DNA of 64,000 bases from Antitrichia curtipendula (GCA_951230915.1 OX579633.1:5208001-5272000); one strand, 5' to 3'. Positions 1-12,200 are shown, counted from the stretch's first letter. Numbers and translations are program-made. The notes: generated by a model not told the origin, from the letters alone.

Positions 1-1119
1 CTAGTTCAAAACTGGATTTGCAAAAACGAGGTCATAGATTGAAAGAACACAAAAGTTTCAAAAAATCATCATGTCAAGAGAACCTCATTTTAAATCCATT
101 CCAACAAATTTTACTCAAAAAATAATAATATTTTTCTTGTAATTTAATTTCAATTTAGAAGAGTGAAATTTTTCTTTCAAAATTTATAAAAAGAAATATT
201 GGTAATAGCATTGGTGAATCTAATTGTACAGATGTTATCTAGAACTCAAAGTCTACAACTTTTATTTACAGTTCCAAAGTATTCTTCTAACTAACACTTT
301 ATGATGATTTTTTTTAAATCATCAATTTTGGAGACGACTTTAGATGATTAAGGATTAAGGCCCAACAATTTTCATAACTTTTGACTACATGGTTTAATTT
401 GAACTTTGGACAATTCAGACAACTCAAAAAAAATCACTTTTCTAAGAAATAAAGATTTGAAATTGGTTCTTTAGATTTATATATATGTTTCCAGCTTTGA
501 ATCATTCCATTCTGATAGATGAGATGAAAGTTATGAGGAGTTTTAGTTTGCAAGTTATAGAAATTCTACACCGAAATAGACTTTGAAGTCCTTTTGTTTT
601 GCTCAATTTTCAATATTTAAAAAATAAATAAAAGCAATGGGTTTAAATTGTTCATTACAACCATTTGGATTGGCATTTTCACTTCTGTAACTAAATTATT
701 AGTAATTTAGTATTTTGAATCATATTTCACTTCTTTCTACTTACTCATTTTCTTAGGTATGCATATGAAATATTTCTTGTTGAAATTTTTTGTGTGTACT
801 CCTGACTGATTCCTTCAACACATTATGGAGAAGTAAAAATTGCAAGATCTCCTCATTTTTATATTAAAAGTTTGAAAGACGAAATCTAACCATTAGAAAG
901 AGCTAAAAAATGGATATTTGACAATTCAAATGCTAATACCTTTCAATCCACATAGTGGAATTTTCTGAAAATTTTCTTACATTTTTTCAAACCACTATAG
1001 TATAAGCCCTTGTAGTTAAGTATGCAAAAATATATTTCTTATCCAAAATTTGGTGAATGTAGTAAAAATGGTTGTTTTGGAGCATTTTTGATGCAAACAA
1101 AGTCAAAAAACTTTAGGGG
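1..1119 (+). repeat. AT-rich dispersed repeat, right end of a TTAA-flanked element (family A copy 1, partial)
   Basis: The stretch from about 300 to 1119 resembles 35935-36722 in the same orientation and 17145-18067 inverted. All share a segment with a run reading GAATCATTCCATT and then GATGAAAGTTATGAGG, and all end in a TTTAGG(G/A)G terminus. Here the terminus CTTTAGGGG stops at 1119 and is followed by TTAA at 1120-1123, the target-site signature of piggyBac-type elements. No left end is visible, so it lies outside the window or is lost. No coding potential was seen. The junction at 1120 falls just upstream of the surviving gag sequence, so this element probably inserted in, or truncates, the retrotransposon. 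Confidence 0.6.
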
Positions 1120-1284
1120 TTAATGGAATGTGTCTAAATCAACCAATGTTCAAAATCCAATTTTTTTTTGTAATTTCATGATGCATTTTTGGATGCGCTT
1201 TTATAATAATATTTTAACATTTAATTGTTAAAGGATAGTAATGACACCATTGTGTCCAATATTTGGTTAGGACAATTAGTTTTG

Positions 1285-1800
1285 AATAATAATAATAGTT
1301 GGAATCGACGACCTAGATAATCTAGGTATAACAATAATTCTAATTATAATAACTTTGCTCCAAATGGAAATTTATCATCTAATTTTAATGCAAATAATTT
1401 TAACAATGGTGGTTATAATAATAACCCCAATAGATTTATACCACAAAATCCAACCTTTCAAAATAGGGGTTGGAATCAAATGTCCTATGGAAATCCCAAT
1501 CAGGGTCACCCTACTTATGGTAGTAGAAATTCCAGTTGGGACAATGTGGTTTGTTTCAATTGTAATCAACGTGGTCACATTAGAACCAATTGTCCTAATG
1601 CAAAAGCAGATGTCCCATATGTACCCATGTGTGACAACTACAAGCAAAACGGCCATATTGCAGATGATTGCAATGGTCCTAGAAGGGATGGTCCTAGAGA
1701 TAACCAGAATAATGGTCCGAGAGACAATAGTACTAAATTAATTTTACTACGTGATGATTATCCAATGAATAATTCATCTGTAAAATCCCGATCAAAATAG
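1285..1800 (+). pseudogene. gag: Retrotransposon gag, C-terminal part (nucleocapsid)
   Basis: Frame 1 encodes an asparagine-rich linker followed by a CCHC zinc knuckle (Cys-X2-Cys-X4-His-X4-Cys, codons at 1552-1593) and a second, degenerate knuckle that lacks its second cysteine (about 1627-1674). Such knuckles bind element RNA during packaging. A TAA stop lies in frame at 1318-1320 and the frame closes at 1798-1800. The N-terminal capsid half is absent from the window; upstream is a TTAA-type repeat. The reading frame then differs from that of pol, with an unassigned stretch (1899-2441) between. Confidence 0.75.
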
Positions 1801-1898
1801 AACTGTGAAATGGGTTGATGTAATTATAGAACCAGAAAATGATAATTTCAATAGTCATTATGATTTGAAAAAATGTTCATGGGGTTTGCACTCGTGGG

Positions 1899-2441
1899 AT
1901 GCGAGCCAAGCAAAAGATGCCTGACCCACATCTCACTAATGAGGACAATAGTGTTTCTCCAAATCAAAATGAAAAACCAATTACTATAGATGCTGGGGAT
2001 AAGAAAACAGTAACTATAGATCCAGTCCCATCTATAGTTGGAAATCCAGGGGACCATCCTCTTTTAGAGACTATGGATAAAAGTCAACAACCAATTGACC
2101 ATGTTCCAACTATAGTAGAGGCTGGATTGGTTAATCAGCCCACTAGTATGCCTAAGGAACTATGGCCAATAGATAATCCAATGGATGGAACTGGGAAGTC
2201 TAAAAATGTTACAATAGATACCAGTCCTAATAGAATAAATTTAGGATATCATCCAAATTCTTCAAATTTATTAAAGTCACCTATAGAGTCTGTGAGGCAA
2301 TTTCCTAAACGCAGTGAATTTTCACAACAATTGAATGTAAGAGATAATAATTGGAAATCCCAAATAGTACTCGAGGTTCCTATTGGACATCCTATGGGAT
2401 CACAGGGAGTGCCTATGAAGGGTTGTAAAGGAAGAAATTAA
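1899..2441 (+). pseudogene. Gag-pol linker reading frame of the retrotransposon, function unknown
   Basis: A 180-codon open stretch lies in a third frame between the gag zinc knuckle and the protease. It is hydrophilic and rich in Pro, Asn, Asp and Ile, with repeated phrases around TIDxxP (for example near 1981-2050 and 2205-2225). No catalytic motif is recognisable. In gypsy elements this position usually holds the tail of gag or the start of the protease polyprotein. Its open frame differs from both neighbours, so at least two indels or a programmed frame change separate the three parts. The repeated ACTATAGAT phrase contributes to the CTATAG excess of the whole element. Confidence 0.5.
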
Positions 2442-2455
2442 AACCAATAGGAATT

Positions 2456-5400
2456 ATGCAAGGAATAGACCAATATGATTTATTGGCAGATTTGGGTAAA
2501 TTAAAGGCGGATATTTTGATAAAACAATTGTTGGGAGTGGCTTCCCATTGTCGTTCTCTTTTGCAATCAACTTTAATTAGGAATAGAATGAAACCAGTAG
2601 TAAATGAAGTTTCTATGAGTCCTAACCTAGGTGCTCCAACAATAGATGTCCAAATTGATGGGATTGTTATACAAGGTGTGTAATTAGATGGCGGGTCTAG
2701 TGTAAACTTAATGAACATTGATACAATGTCAAGTTTACAATTGACTAGCCTGGAAGAGACTAAATTAATATTACGAATGGCTGACCAAAGTAGGGTCAAG
2801 CCATTGGGAATATTATCTAAAGTTGCTACAGCTATAGTTGGTATTATTTATCCTATAGATTTCCTAGTTTTTCAGCCAAGTACACCAAATGTGTCTTATC
2901 CTATATTATTAGGACAACCTTGGTTGTACCAAGCCCATGCCAAGGATGATTGGGATAAAGGCATTTTAACTATAGGCCAAGGTCTTAATAAAGTAAAATT
3001 AAGTATGTACCCCTCTCGTTACCAGGGTGAAACACAATGGTATTCCCCTGAAGTGACCAATGATTTGGGCTATAGTTCAAATGTAGAAGAATTAGGAGCC
3101 AATAGAGTCCATTTTAAAAGTGAAGAGGATAAATCAATAGTTTCTAAAAAAATGATCTATCGAAATTTGGGTCCTGGTGAGTATGTCATTCCATGTTCTA
3201 TAGATGATGATTCTGATAAAACTATAGGAGACTGACTCACTAATAAAGTAGTCTATGGAGTTGACCAGTCTGAGGATGAGCCGCCCTATAGTACAAATGA
3301 GGATTATTCCCATCAGTCTAATTTTTCAGAATCAGTACCTATAGCTAAACATGTGCCACATGATCAATGTTGTGATCTATGGTTAAGTGGTGAGGATGAG
3401 GAACCAAAGAAAATACAAATTAGTAATACATTGTCAAGGCAAGAGCGAAATAATTGGGAGAGATTTTTTAAGAAACATATTTATGCTTTTGCATGGTCCT
3501 GTAAAGACCTTAAGGGTGTTCCGCCCGAAATATGTGAACATCATGTTAATCTAAAAGAAGATGCTAAGCCAATCCGGCAAAAACAAAGACGATTGAACCC
3601 CAAATATTCTTTACTAGTTAAAGAAGAAATTGAAAAACTGCTTGAAATGGGATTTATTTACCCAGTTCCCTATAGTGAATGGGTTAGTGCTATTGTAATT
3701 GTTCCAAAAAAGAACGGAAAAATTAGGATATGCTAGGATTTTAGAAAACTAAATGAAGCAACCAAGAAAGATTATTTTCCATTGCCCTTCATTGATTCTA
3801 TTTTAGATGCAGTGGCAGGCCATGAAATTTATTCTTTCTTGGATGGCTTTTCTGGCTACAATCAAATTTGATTGGCTCAGGAAGATCAATTGAAAACTAC
3901 TTTTACTACGGGCTGGGGTACATATGCCGCAGTAGTAATGCTATTTGGGCTATGCAATGCCCCAGCCACTTTTCAACGATTGATGATGGTTGCTTTTCTT
4001 CCATTCTTAAGGAAATTCATGGAAATTTTCCTTGATGATTTTTGTGTCTATGGTAAAAAGTCAGACCATGCTGATCAATTGACTCAGTGTTTTGAGCAAT
4101 GCCATAAATTTGGCATTTCTTTGACTGCTAGTAAGTGTCAATTTTTGGTGCCTTCTGGTAAACTATTGGGCCATATTGTAAGTCAGGAAGGGATTCAATT
4201 GGACCCAGATAAAATACAATTGATTACAGATTTTTCTAGACCCAAGACAGTGAAGGAAGTTAGAGGGTTCTTGGATCTGACTGGTTACTATAGGAGAGCT
4301 ATTGGTTCTTTTGCATCTATAGCCTCTCCTTTAACTAAATTACTAAAAAAATTAGAAATAGGTGTTAGTCCTACGTGGGATGGAGAATGTGAAATGACTT
4401 TTATTCAATTGAAAAAAAAATTATGTACGGCCCTGGTATTAGTCCCACCGAATTGGTCTCAAATATTTCATGTTTATGTCGATGCCTCAAATGTAGTTTT
4501 AGAATGTGTCTTGAGTCAGAAGGATACTAAAAGCTTAGACCATCCTATTTATTATGCAAGCCGACAATTAATAGCGGCTGAAAAAAATTATACAACCACA
4601 GAGCATGAGGCATTAGGCATGATTTTTGCAGTGCAAAATTTTTGCCATTATTTGTTAGAATATCCTTTTATTTTCTATGTGGACCATGATGCCCTTAGAT
4701 ATTTAGTTAATAAACCAGATTTAAGTGGTCAATTGGCCCGATGGGTCCTATTGTTGCAAGAGTTTAATTTTACAATAGTAGTAAGACTAAGAAAAAGCCA
4801 TGGAAATGCAGATAATATTTCCCGGTTAGAGCCTTTAGCAATAGAGGCTTTACAACCTTTAGATGATCAATTGCCAAATGCAAATATATTTGAGGTAGAT
4901 ATTATACAACCTGAATATGCTGAAGTCTTAAATTATTTAAAGTCTAATATTACACCGGAAGGGCTTAATCCTTCCCAATTAAAAGCATTTATCTATAGAT
5001 GTGGGCCTTATACATTAATAGGGGATGTATTATATAAAAAAGGGAAAGATGGATTATTACGGCGATGTATTTATACAAATGAAATACCTCTAGTTTTAAA
5101 GGTATGCCATGTGGATGCATGTGGTGGCCATTTTGCGGGTGATGTCACTGCTAGAAAAGCCTTGACATCCGGGTATTGGTGGCCTAAAATGTTTCAAGAT
5201 GCTCACCAATATGCCCGTAAATGTGACTCGTGCCAGCGGGTAGGCCGTCCCACGCCATCCACGGCTATGCCTTTGGTACCTATTTTAGCCTTAGCCCCCT
5301 TTGAAAAATGGGGAATAGACTTCGTGGGACCAATAGCACCACCCACAAAAAGGGTTCGAAAACGCTATATTTTGGTAGCCACTGATTATGCCACAAAGTG

Positions 5401-6163
5401 GGCAGAGGCAATGGCCACTAAAAATGATGACGCTCAAACGGTCGCTCGATTTTTATACGAAAATATTATTTCTCGCTATGGTTGCCCGAAAGAATTAATT
5501 AGCGATCGAGGTACCCATTTCCTTAATGAAACAATAGAGCATTTAACAAATATATTTCTTATTAAACATCGTAAAACATCTCCCTATCACCCTAGGGCTA
5601 ATGGCCAAACAGAAAAGACCAATGGTATATTGTGTAAAATCTTGACTAAAACTATTGCTCAATCAGCCACAGACTGGGACGATAAATTATGGGGGGCACT
5701 ATAGGCCTATAGAGTTGCATATAAAGTGACCACTAAATTTACCCCCTTCCAGTTAGTCTATGGTCAGGAGGCTATTTTACCTATAGAGTATGAACTTCCT
5801 TCATTAAGAATAGCTATAGAAAATAGGTTGGATGAAGATAATAGTTTAAAGGTCGGGTTGGTTCAAATGGAAGCTTTAGATGAAAAACGAAGGGATGCCT
5901 ATTTATATACTTATGCTATGCAAAAACGTCGTAAGTCTTTCTATGATAGTAAAATAGGTCCTAAAAATTTCAAAGTGGGAGACTTAGTGTTATTATACGA
6001 TAGTCGATTTTTTAAAATTCCGGGGAAATTACAAATACATTGGTTATGTCCCTATGAAGTAATAGATATTAATTCCAATGGATCTACACAATTGAAGGAT
6101 TTTGAAGGAAAATTTCTACCTACCCAAATCAATGGATATCAACTCAAACTTTATTATACTTAA
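2456..6163 (+). pseudogene. pol: Retrotransposon pol: protease, reverse transcriptase, RNase H, integrase
   Basis: All parts lie in frame 2. An aspartic protease motif LDGGSSVN follows the stop at 2681-2683. The RT spans roughly 3570-4200 and keeps the FLDDF active-site box near 4030. RNase H (about 4465-4830) keeps its Asp (VDAS), Glu (TEHEALG) and Asp (YVDHDALRYL) residues. Integrase has an HHCC zinc finger (about 5108-5240) and the Asp, Asp, Glu triad in GIDFVGP, SDRGTHF and NGQTEKTNG, then a GPY-type region ending near 6160. In-frame stops occur at 2681, 3734, 3869 and 5702; each could come from a single transition (CAA, CAG, CGA or TGG to a stop codon). Otherwise the frame is remarkably open, which suggests a fairly young inactivated copy. 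Confidence 0.88.
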
Positions 6164-7082
6164 GCCGGGATAAACTTATCCTAGAATGGGGGGAAAGATT
6201 AATGAATTTTAATTTTTCACATTTTTTGAGTTTTATGGTTAAATGAGTCAACTTGGCATTATTAGTCATATTGATGATAGAAAGAGAGTGATGGTTATCC
6301 GGTAACTATAGTTCAACACTGATGGGTACTATAGATAGTTGACAGGAAAAAAAAACTTATTAATAATGATAAAATAATAATGATAATAATAATAATTTTT
6401 TTAAATGAAAAAAAATAAAAATGAAAAACATGATAAAAAGATAGAAAATAAAAAATGAAAATAAAAGTTTAATTAATAGGGAGACTATAAATTAAGAATA
6501 ATATGATTTTTGAAAAAATTAAAGAAAGAAAAATTAAAAATTATATAAGAACAAGTTTAAATTAAGAAAAAAAAATGATGAATATAAAAATATGGCAAAA
6601 CATGATAAAATAAAATATCAATATAATAATAATGGATAAATTAGTATATTAATGAGGGAAATGGTCATTAAGAGAAATAAATGAGAGATATCTATAGTAT
6701 GGGAATTAAATCTAAATATGAATATTTAAAATCTATAGATGTAAAAGTGGATAGTCATCATGAGAAAACTTGGAAAAAGTCACAGATCAATAGAAGAATG
6801 AGTACAAGCCGTCGGGGGGGAACAATAGTTGAGTGTTTGTTGCAACAGCCTTAGAGAAAGGGTGGTCTTCATGTTGGGAAGAGGGCTACAACTATAGTTT
6901 GGGATAGCATTGGTGCAATCGTAGCACAAATGATAGGAATTTTGCGAGTTGCGAGTGAGAAATTTATCTATAGTTGTTCAGTGTGAGTGGGTTGAGCGTA
7001 AGGTGTAAAAGGATTGTGAGTGAGCTTGTGAGAGTGCAATTTTTGGAGCACAATTGTTAGCTGAGAGTGTATTAGGGTTGCA
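6164..7082 (+). other. Noncoding spacer inside the retrotransposon, with internal polypurine-like tract
   Basis: This separates pol from the second coding region. Shortly after the pol stop is a purine tract AATGGGGGGAAAGA (about 6185-6198) like an internal polypurine tract. It is followed by very A-rich DNA (6350-6660) and then by a mixed segment leading to an ATG at 7083. CTATAG hexamers occur at about 6307, 6329, 6690, 6733, 6890 and 6968. No gene was seen. Confidence 0.5.
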
Positions 7083-9449
7083 ATGGTGGATCAATCGTAC
7101 GTATTGGAGGTGTCAATGGAGAATGTGGAGGAAGAGGAGGACGATTGTTTGATGATAGGCGTCATAGAAGGCACGATAGCGTGGAGCCAAGTGAAGAAGA
7201 TGAAAACAGAGGAAGGCGCTACACCTGCGGGGATTTCTTCGACTGCTATAGGAAGCACAAGAGGCCAATCGCGCACGACAACAACGGAGGGCGAGAGGAG
7301 TTCTATAGTACTGCAAGGGGTACGAGTGAAGGAAGAGGTTGATCAAGTACCAATCCCACGACGGAAGCAGTTCAAGGCAGAACTATTGGCCAGAAAATTG
7401 AAGATGTAGGAGGAAATGGCACTATTGGAAATAGAGATGCAACAACAAACGGAGGAGGAGCGCCGGATTGCGGAGTTGGAAGACCAACTGAAGAAAATGA
7501 AGATGGATGCATCGGGTCAAGAGCAGCAGTTCAGGCAAAAATTGGACGAGGCCAACGCCACTCACCGGAAGGAGAAGGATCAATGGAACCAGACTTTAGG
7601 GTTGTGGAAGACAACCAACAAAGAGTTGGACTTGCAGCGCCAAACTGCCAATCGATCATGGCACAAGATGCGAGGGGAGGTGGTGGAGCTGGAGCGAGAG
7701 CTTCGCCAAGAACGTGAGCATATTGTGTCTATAGAGAACGAAAAACGTCAATTGGATGAAGAACTTGTGCAGCTGCGGGAGCTGATCGAGGGTGAGTGTA
7801 CTCCTGATTGGGAGGAGCTTAAGGGGAAATCTATTGAGGAGGATGCGCCTCCTACAAGGTGAGGAAAAGTCTTACGGGCGCATGATCTATTGAGCCTGAT
7901 GGAGTGGTTACCCCTGGTTCAGCGAGTGGAACAAGCCTATAGATGGGACTGTGAGGTATTTCTTTTATTGATAAATGTGCAGCGTGGAGATCATTTGAGC
8001 CCTACTCAATTTGAGCAGATTTGGGAGCGCAGCCAAGACTATGGACTTGACAATCTATTGGCTGAGATGCTGGTGCGGAAGGAGTTCACGATAGAGGATC
8101 AATTCCAAGCCTATCTATTGATGGAGGATATAGCAGCACGTACATTTCTCTATAGTGCAGAAGTGGAGTGGCAACAAGGACTGAGGAGAGCGCAAAAGCA
8201 ATCGATGGTGTTGGAGAGTCGAGTTCCCGCTTGTAGTAGCTGGACGTCACCCATTTTGTAGGGATTTGATGAATATGAAGGGCAGTGGGAATCCGAGGAT
8301 CTATGGGGTTGGAAAGACTGTCTGTTACAATTGATGCAAACTTTCAAAGCCGAGAGTTGGGTCATAGAGATGATACAATTGTGCAAGGATCGGGTGGTTT
8401 GTGCCAACCATCTGGATGTTCATCCATCGACTTATTTCTACACCTATAGATTTCACGAGAGCCGATTGACACAATTGATCAAAGCCCGAACACCAGGGGC
8501 CTTACTGCCGTTTAGCTTGGAGAACAATAGTCGAATGAAGAGCGCACATCAATTGATGGCGAGGCCTCCTTCACTGTTTGGTGTGGGGCCCGATTTGGAC
8601 GATTGAAGCCCAATGTACGAGGCCACGGTCGATGACAATCGATTTGCAAGCAAGTACGACAATTTATTTGTCAAATGGGATCATCAGCCCAATTCTCTAT
8701 CGTGGAAAGCACTGTTGTGGATGGAGAAAGATTTTGGCAGCCAAATGGAGATTCTATTGCATCCTATCAAAGTTCTGATTCACCAAGAGCAAGGTCTGAG
8801 GCAACCAGAGTTACCACCATTGATCGCTACAGACTCGCGATTGTGTGATGTGCCTAGACGCTACAATTGGCGGGTGACCGATCGTTTGGACACACCCTAG
8901 TACAATTGGTGTCAAATTGACGGGGATTGGTTGACGGTGGAAAGTTGTGTAGCAAACTTTCGTCAGTTCTTCCTCACCCATAGAACTCACTTGGATTCTG
9001 TTTGCTTTCGACAAGCAGTGTTTTGTAATGCTTTGGCTAAATGGTGTTGGGAGTTCCATATAATTATGGACCCACGAATTGGGGGCCGACAAGGACAAGA
9101 CGGACAGATTTACACCAAGATCAAGTACATGGCGGCTCGGCGATTACGATTGTTTGAGTTTATGTGCTCCACTCATTTTCTTCAGGGTGCTCACAATGTC
9201 ATCATGGATGAGTATAAGGGTAGCCGTTATGCAGCTATGGATACGTTCCATCGATTGCAGAAGGGCGGGGAATTTGACCGCAGAAGGCAGGGCTTTCAGA
9301 AGTTATATGTGGATATGGATACTCACAATGCTATAGTTCTGGAGCAGGGCCACGGGGAACTATTGAGGATGCCATTGGAGTGGCACCATTCTAATACCTC
9401 CTGCCCTGTGGAACAGGCACTCACTACACCATCGTTGTCTCGACCATGA
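7083..9449 (+). pseudogene. Extra sense ORF downstream of pol, about 790 codons, coiled-coil protein of unknown function
   Basis: Six consecutive open segments (starting at 7083, 7416, 7890, 8331, 8613 and 8931) share one reading frame and are separated only by single stops at 7407, 7860, 8259, 8604 and 8898, so they are one broken gene. The first part is acidic and then Ser/Thr-rich. A long Glu/Gln/Arg-rich coiled coil follows (about codons 110-245, starting near 7416). The C-terminal half is a globular, Trp-, Tyr- and Cys-containing region with no motif that I recognise. I see no signal peptide or clear membrane span, so an env-like role is not supported. Codon use is more G+C-rich than in pol. 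It may be an accessory protein of the element; a captured host gene is the alternative. Confidence 0.6.
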
Positions 9450-11034
9450 CAAGTTGTTCCGCTGCTGAAGAAAGAGTAATCTATGGTGCACCAACCGGGA
9501 ACCATGCGGAGGAATTCTTTCGAAGCTTTTTGGTAGCTGTTCCTATTGTTTGCAGTGTTTTAAGTTTTGCAGATGCTGTGGATCAATTTTGTAGTTGCGG
9601 GGACGCAACTAGCTGGGAAGAGGGCTATGTAGTCATAGAATCTATAGTGAATATGTGAATTATAAGAAGTTTTGGTTTAAAGCTCTAATTTTAATGGTTT
9701 TATAGTGCTTTAAAGGATAATTTGTGAATATTATTAGTAAAGTAGGCTTTACTATAGTATTTCATCAATAGATGGATGGTAGCGGATGAATGGGGTGCAA
9801 AGCTATAGTGGTGGTTACAACTGGTGGCGTGAATCAGGTGAAAGGCAAGATCAATTGTTTTTTCTCCGGCAGTCTGGAATGAGTCCAGAGCTCTTGCGGT
9901 AGTGAGGCCAGCAGAGTGTGATCGATAGTGGGAGTGTGTAACAGTGTGTGAGTGGAAATATTGTCTATGGTGATGGTATTTTGGTAGTTGTGCTGGATCG
10001 ATCGATTTTACTGAGTGAGTGAGTGAGGAAGGAAAGACAATTGTAATTGGACTTAATGCAATAGAATATGAAGGATTGAATGAAACTAGGAGTTCATGTG
10101 TGATGGCTCAATTGCATTGTTTTCTTTGGGTGTATGTTTGATTCTGTTTGATTAAAATCTATGGATGCTGATGTGTAATGTGATGATGTTTTATAATCTG
10201 TGAGTTCTATTGTTGATTGAGAATGTATTGAATGAAGGTAAATCAATTGTGCATGTTATGTACTGGATTGAGTGTTAAATCTATAGATTCAGCCTTTGGA
10301 TAATTAGTCTATTGGACAGTTGGAGATTAAGTGGAATGTTATCAATTGATGTAATGTAATGGTGCTACCATCCTGAGCGCTGAGAATATAAACACGAGCG
10401 GATTCTATAGAGATAGTGATAAACATAGAAATTGACTGTAAGAGAAATGATTTTAAACGATTGTATGAAAATTCTACCATTGGACTTAAAAGCAATTGGA
10501 GTCGGAGCAGAAGCGAATAACCAGAACCAGCCACTTATCTATAGAAACTGACGAGACTAATTGGAGCATTAAGCTGCATACAAAATAAAAGAAAAAGAAT
10601 CAATTGGAAATGCTATGGAAATAGGGAGAAAGATTAATGTAAAATTGTACCAGTGCAGTTGGTGGAGCTTATTTGGCACTGGGCAGAAAAGCAGGATCAA
10701 TAGACTTTTATATGATTGATAAGTCTCTCACTTTGGTGTAATTATAATAAACTAAGTTATATCCATTGTGAGTGTAGAATTAAGTTATCTTTCCTTTTCT
10801 TTCAATTGTGCACAATTTAAAGTAATTAAATTACTTTTAGAAATTACCTATAGCACCTTGCCTCCCTGAGAACGAACTTTAAAACTATAGGAATTTCTTA
10901 ATAGTTAACTCTATAGAAAATTCTAGTCTACAAGTCCCTTGACCCTTGTGACCATTGGAAGGGAGGTCATGGATGATGATGCGTAAGACTTTTGTAAGAG
11001 GGTAGGGAAACAATAATAATACTCTAGATTTTGG
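9450..11034 (+). other. Noncoding 3' region of the retrotransposon
   Basis: There is no convincing ORF between the extra ORF and the polypurine tract. The stretch is rich in CTATAG (about nine copies, for example near 9636, 9734, 9801, 10282, 10403, 10541 and 10848) and in CAATTG (for example near 9849, 10039, 10245, 10339 and 10599). It therefore shares the hexamer bias of the coding parts. A short GAGT tetranucleotide run lies near 10012-10024. Confidence 0.5.
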
Positions 11035-12200
11035 AGTTTAGGGGGTGTAAGGGGCCATCAAGGCTCTTGGTACAATAATGTTAGAGTAGAAGAAGGAGAA
11101 GAATAGAAAAGAAAGGAGAAAGGGAAAAAAATTGTAATCTTTCAATATTGAGCCGTGGGCCTTTTTCTTGGAGATTAAAATACATGGAGCACGCGGACGC
11201 ACGCGTGGACTTGGATGGGATCATCTCTGACGTTGGGAGCTATGAGGTAAATCTCTAAAAAAAATAATGTATTTTGAATTCATTTCGTGATTAGCATTTG
11301 AATTCAAAATTAGTTTAGGTTAGCAAATAAATCCTAGGACTAGCCCGCAGTATTATTCTAGCAAATCTAGAAAATTAGGAATCAAATTAGGAAGTTCAAA
11401 AATAATTAAAGGTTAAATAGTAAGGATAACTTGAGTTAGGTAAAAGCTAAAAGAATTTGGGAGTTAATCAAGGATCAAAATTTAGGTTAGAGTAAAGATT
11501 AAAAAAGAAATTAGGATTTATAATTTGGAATCACTTTTAAGTTAGATGAACGGACTAAGAAAGTTAGGGTCTAATACAAACACACAACTTAGATTAAAGT
11601 AAGAAGTTAAAAGGTAGAAGTTAAAGGAAAGGTAAAATTTAGAAAGTAACCTAAAAGATGAAAGTCTAGAGTTAAAGTAAAAAAGTTAAAAGGTAGAAGT
11701 TAAAGGAGAAATAAAATTTGGAAGTGACTCAAGGGATAAAATTCTAGAGTTAAAGAAGAGAGTTAAAAGGTAGAAGTCAAGGACGAAGTGAAGATAACAA
11801 TCAGAAGTGAAGTAGGAGTAAAACTTAGTTACAATCGGAAGTCAACAATCTAGAGTTAATTAAGAAATAACAATTTAGAAGGAAATCAAGGAACATAAGG
11901 AACTTGGTAGCCTAATTGGCCGAGAGATTAGCTAGGACTAGGATGGGTGTGTGGGGTGAATTCTTGGGTGGAAGTATGACTGTCAATCTAGTCGGGGAAA
12001 CCCAAGGCGATGGCCTCTTCCCCCATCGATCCCTATGGTCTTTAGAAACCGTTAGGATAACATAGGTTGACTAAATGCATCTCTAGGCATAATCTTTTGC
12101 TCATCCACATAGAGCAGGAACAACATTAGCAAGATTCATTGCTTGAAAGGCATAGTAGACTGCGCTCGTGAACACCCATTAGTCACATGGATGACAAGCT
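11035..12200 (+). repeat. Polypurine tract and probable 3' LTR (end not determined)
   Basis: The purine-rich GGAGTTTAGGGGG ends at about 11045 and is followed by TGTAAGGGGCCATC, the usual arrangement of polypurine tract plus an LTR starting with TG. Downstream the sequence has purine-rich blocks, a short CACGCGGACGCACGCG segment and a 78-bp tandem repeat. No matching 5' LTR is in the window and no CA end with target duplication could be fixed, so the 12200 boundary is a guess. Confidence 0.4.
11605..11838 (+). repeat. Minisatellite, about three units of 77-79 bp
   Basis: The phrase AGTTAAAAGGTAGAAGT recurs at 11605, 11684 and 11761, with a similar filler (GGTAAAATTTAGAAGT..., ...CTAGAGTTAAAG) between. 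More decayed units may precede it. It lies in the probable LTR region. Confidence 0.7.

Larger units (their letters stand above)
1285..11260 (+). mobile_element. Decayed Ty3/gypsy LTR retrotransposon with an extra long 3' ORF
   Basis: The order of parts is the C-terminal part of gag with a zinc knuckle (1285-1800), protease, RT, RNase H and integrase (2456-6163), spacer, a second coding region (7083-9449), noncoding 3' region, polypurine tract (about 11035-11046) and probable 3' LTR from 11047. Integrase lies after RNase H, which defines Ty3/gypsy. No chromodomain follows the integrase. The RT wording (FLDGFSGYNQI, FLDDFCVYG) and an ORF behind pol recall the Athila/Tat group of plant elements, but this placement is tentative. 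No 5' LTR or primer-binding site is visible. The element is dead: several in-frame stops and frame changes. The right boundary given is only a minimum, because the end of the LTR was not located. Confidence 0.85.

Noticed and set aside
1375..1656. Reverse-strand and alternative-frame open readings over gag
   Set aside because: They overlap the zinc-knuckle frame, have skewed composition and no motif.
5726..6163. Chromodomain at the end of the retrotransposon integrase
   Set aside because: Only the GPY-type region is readable; no aromatic cage pattern of a chromodomain follows before the stop.
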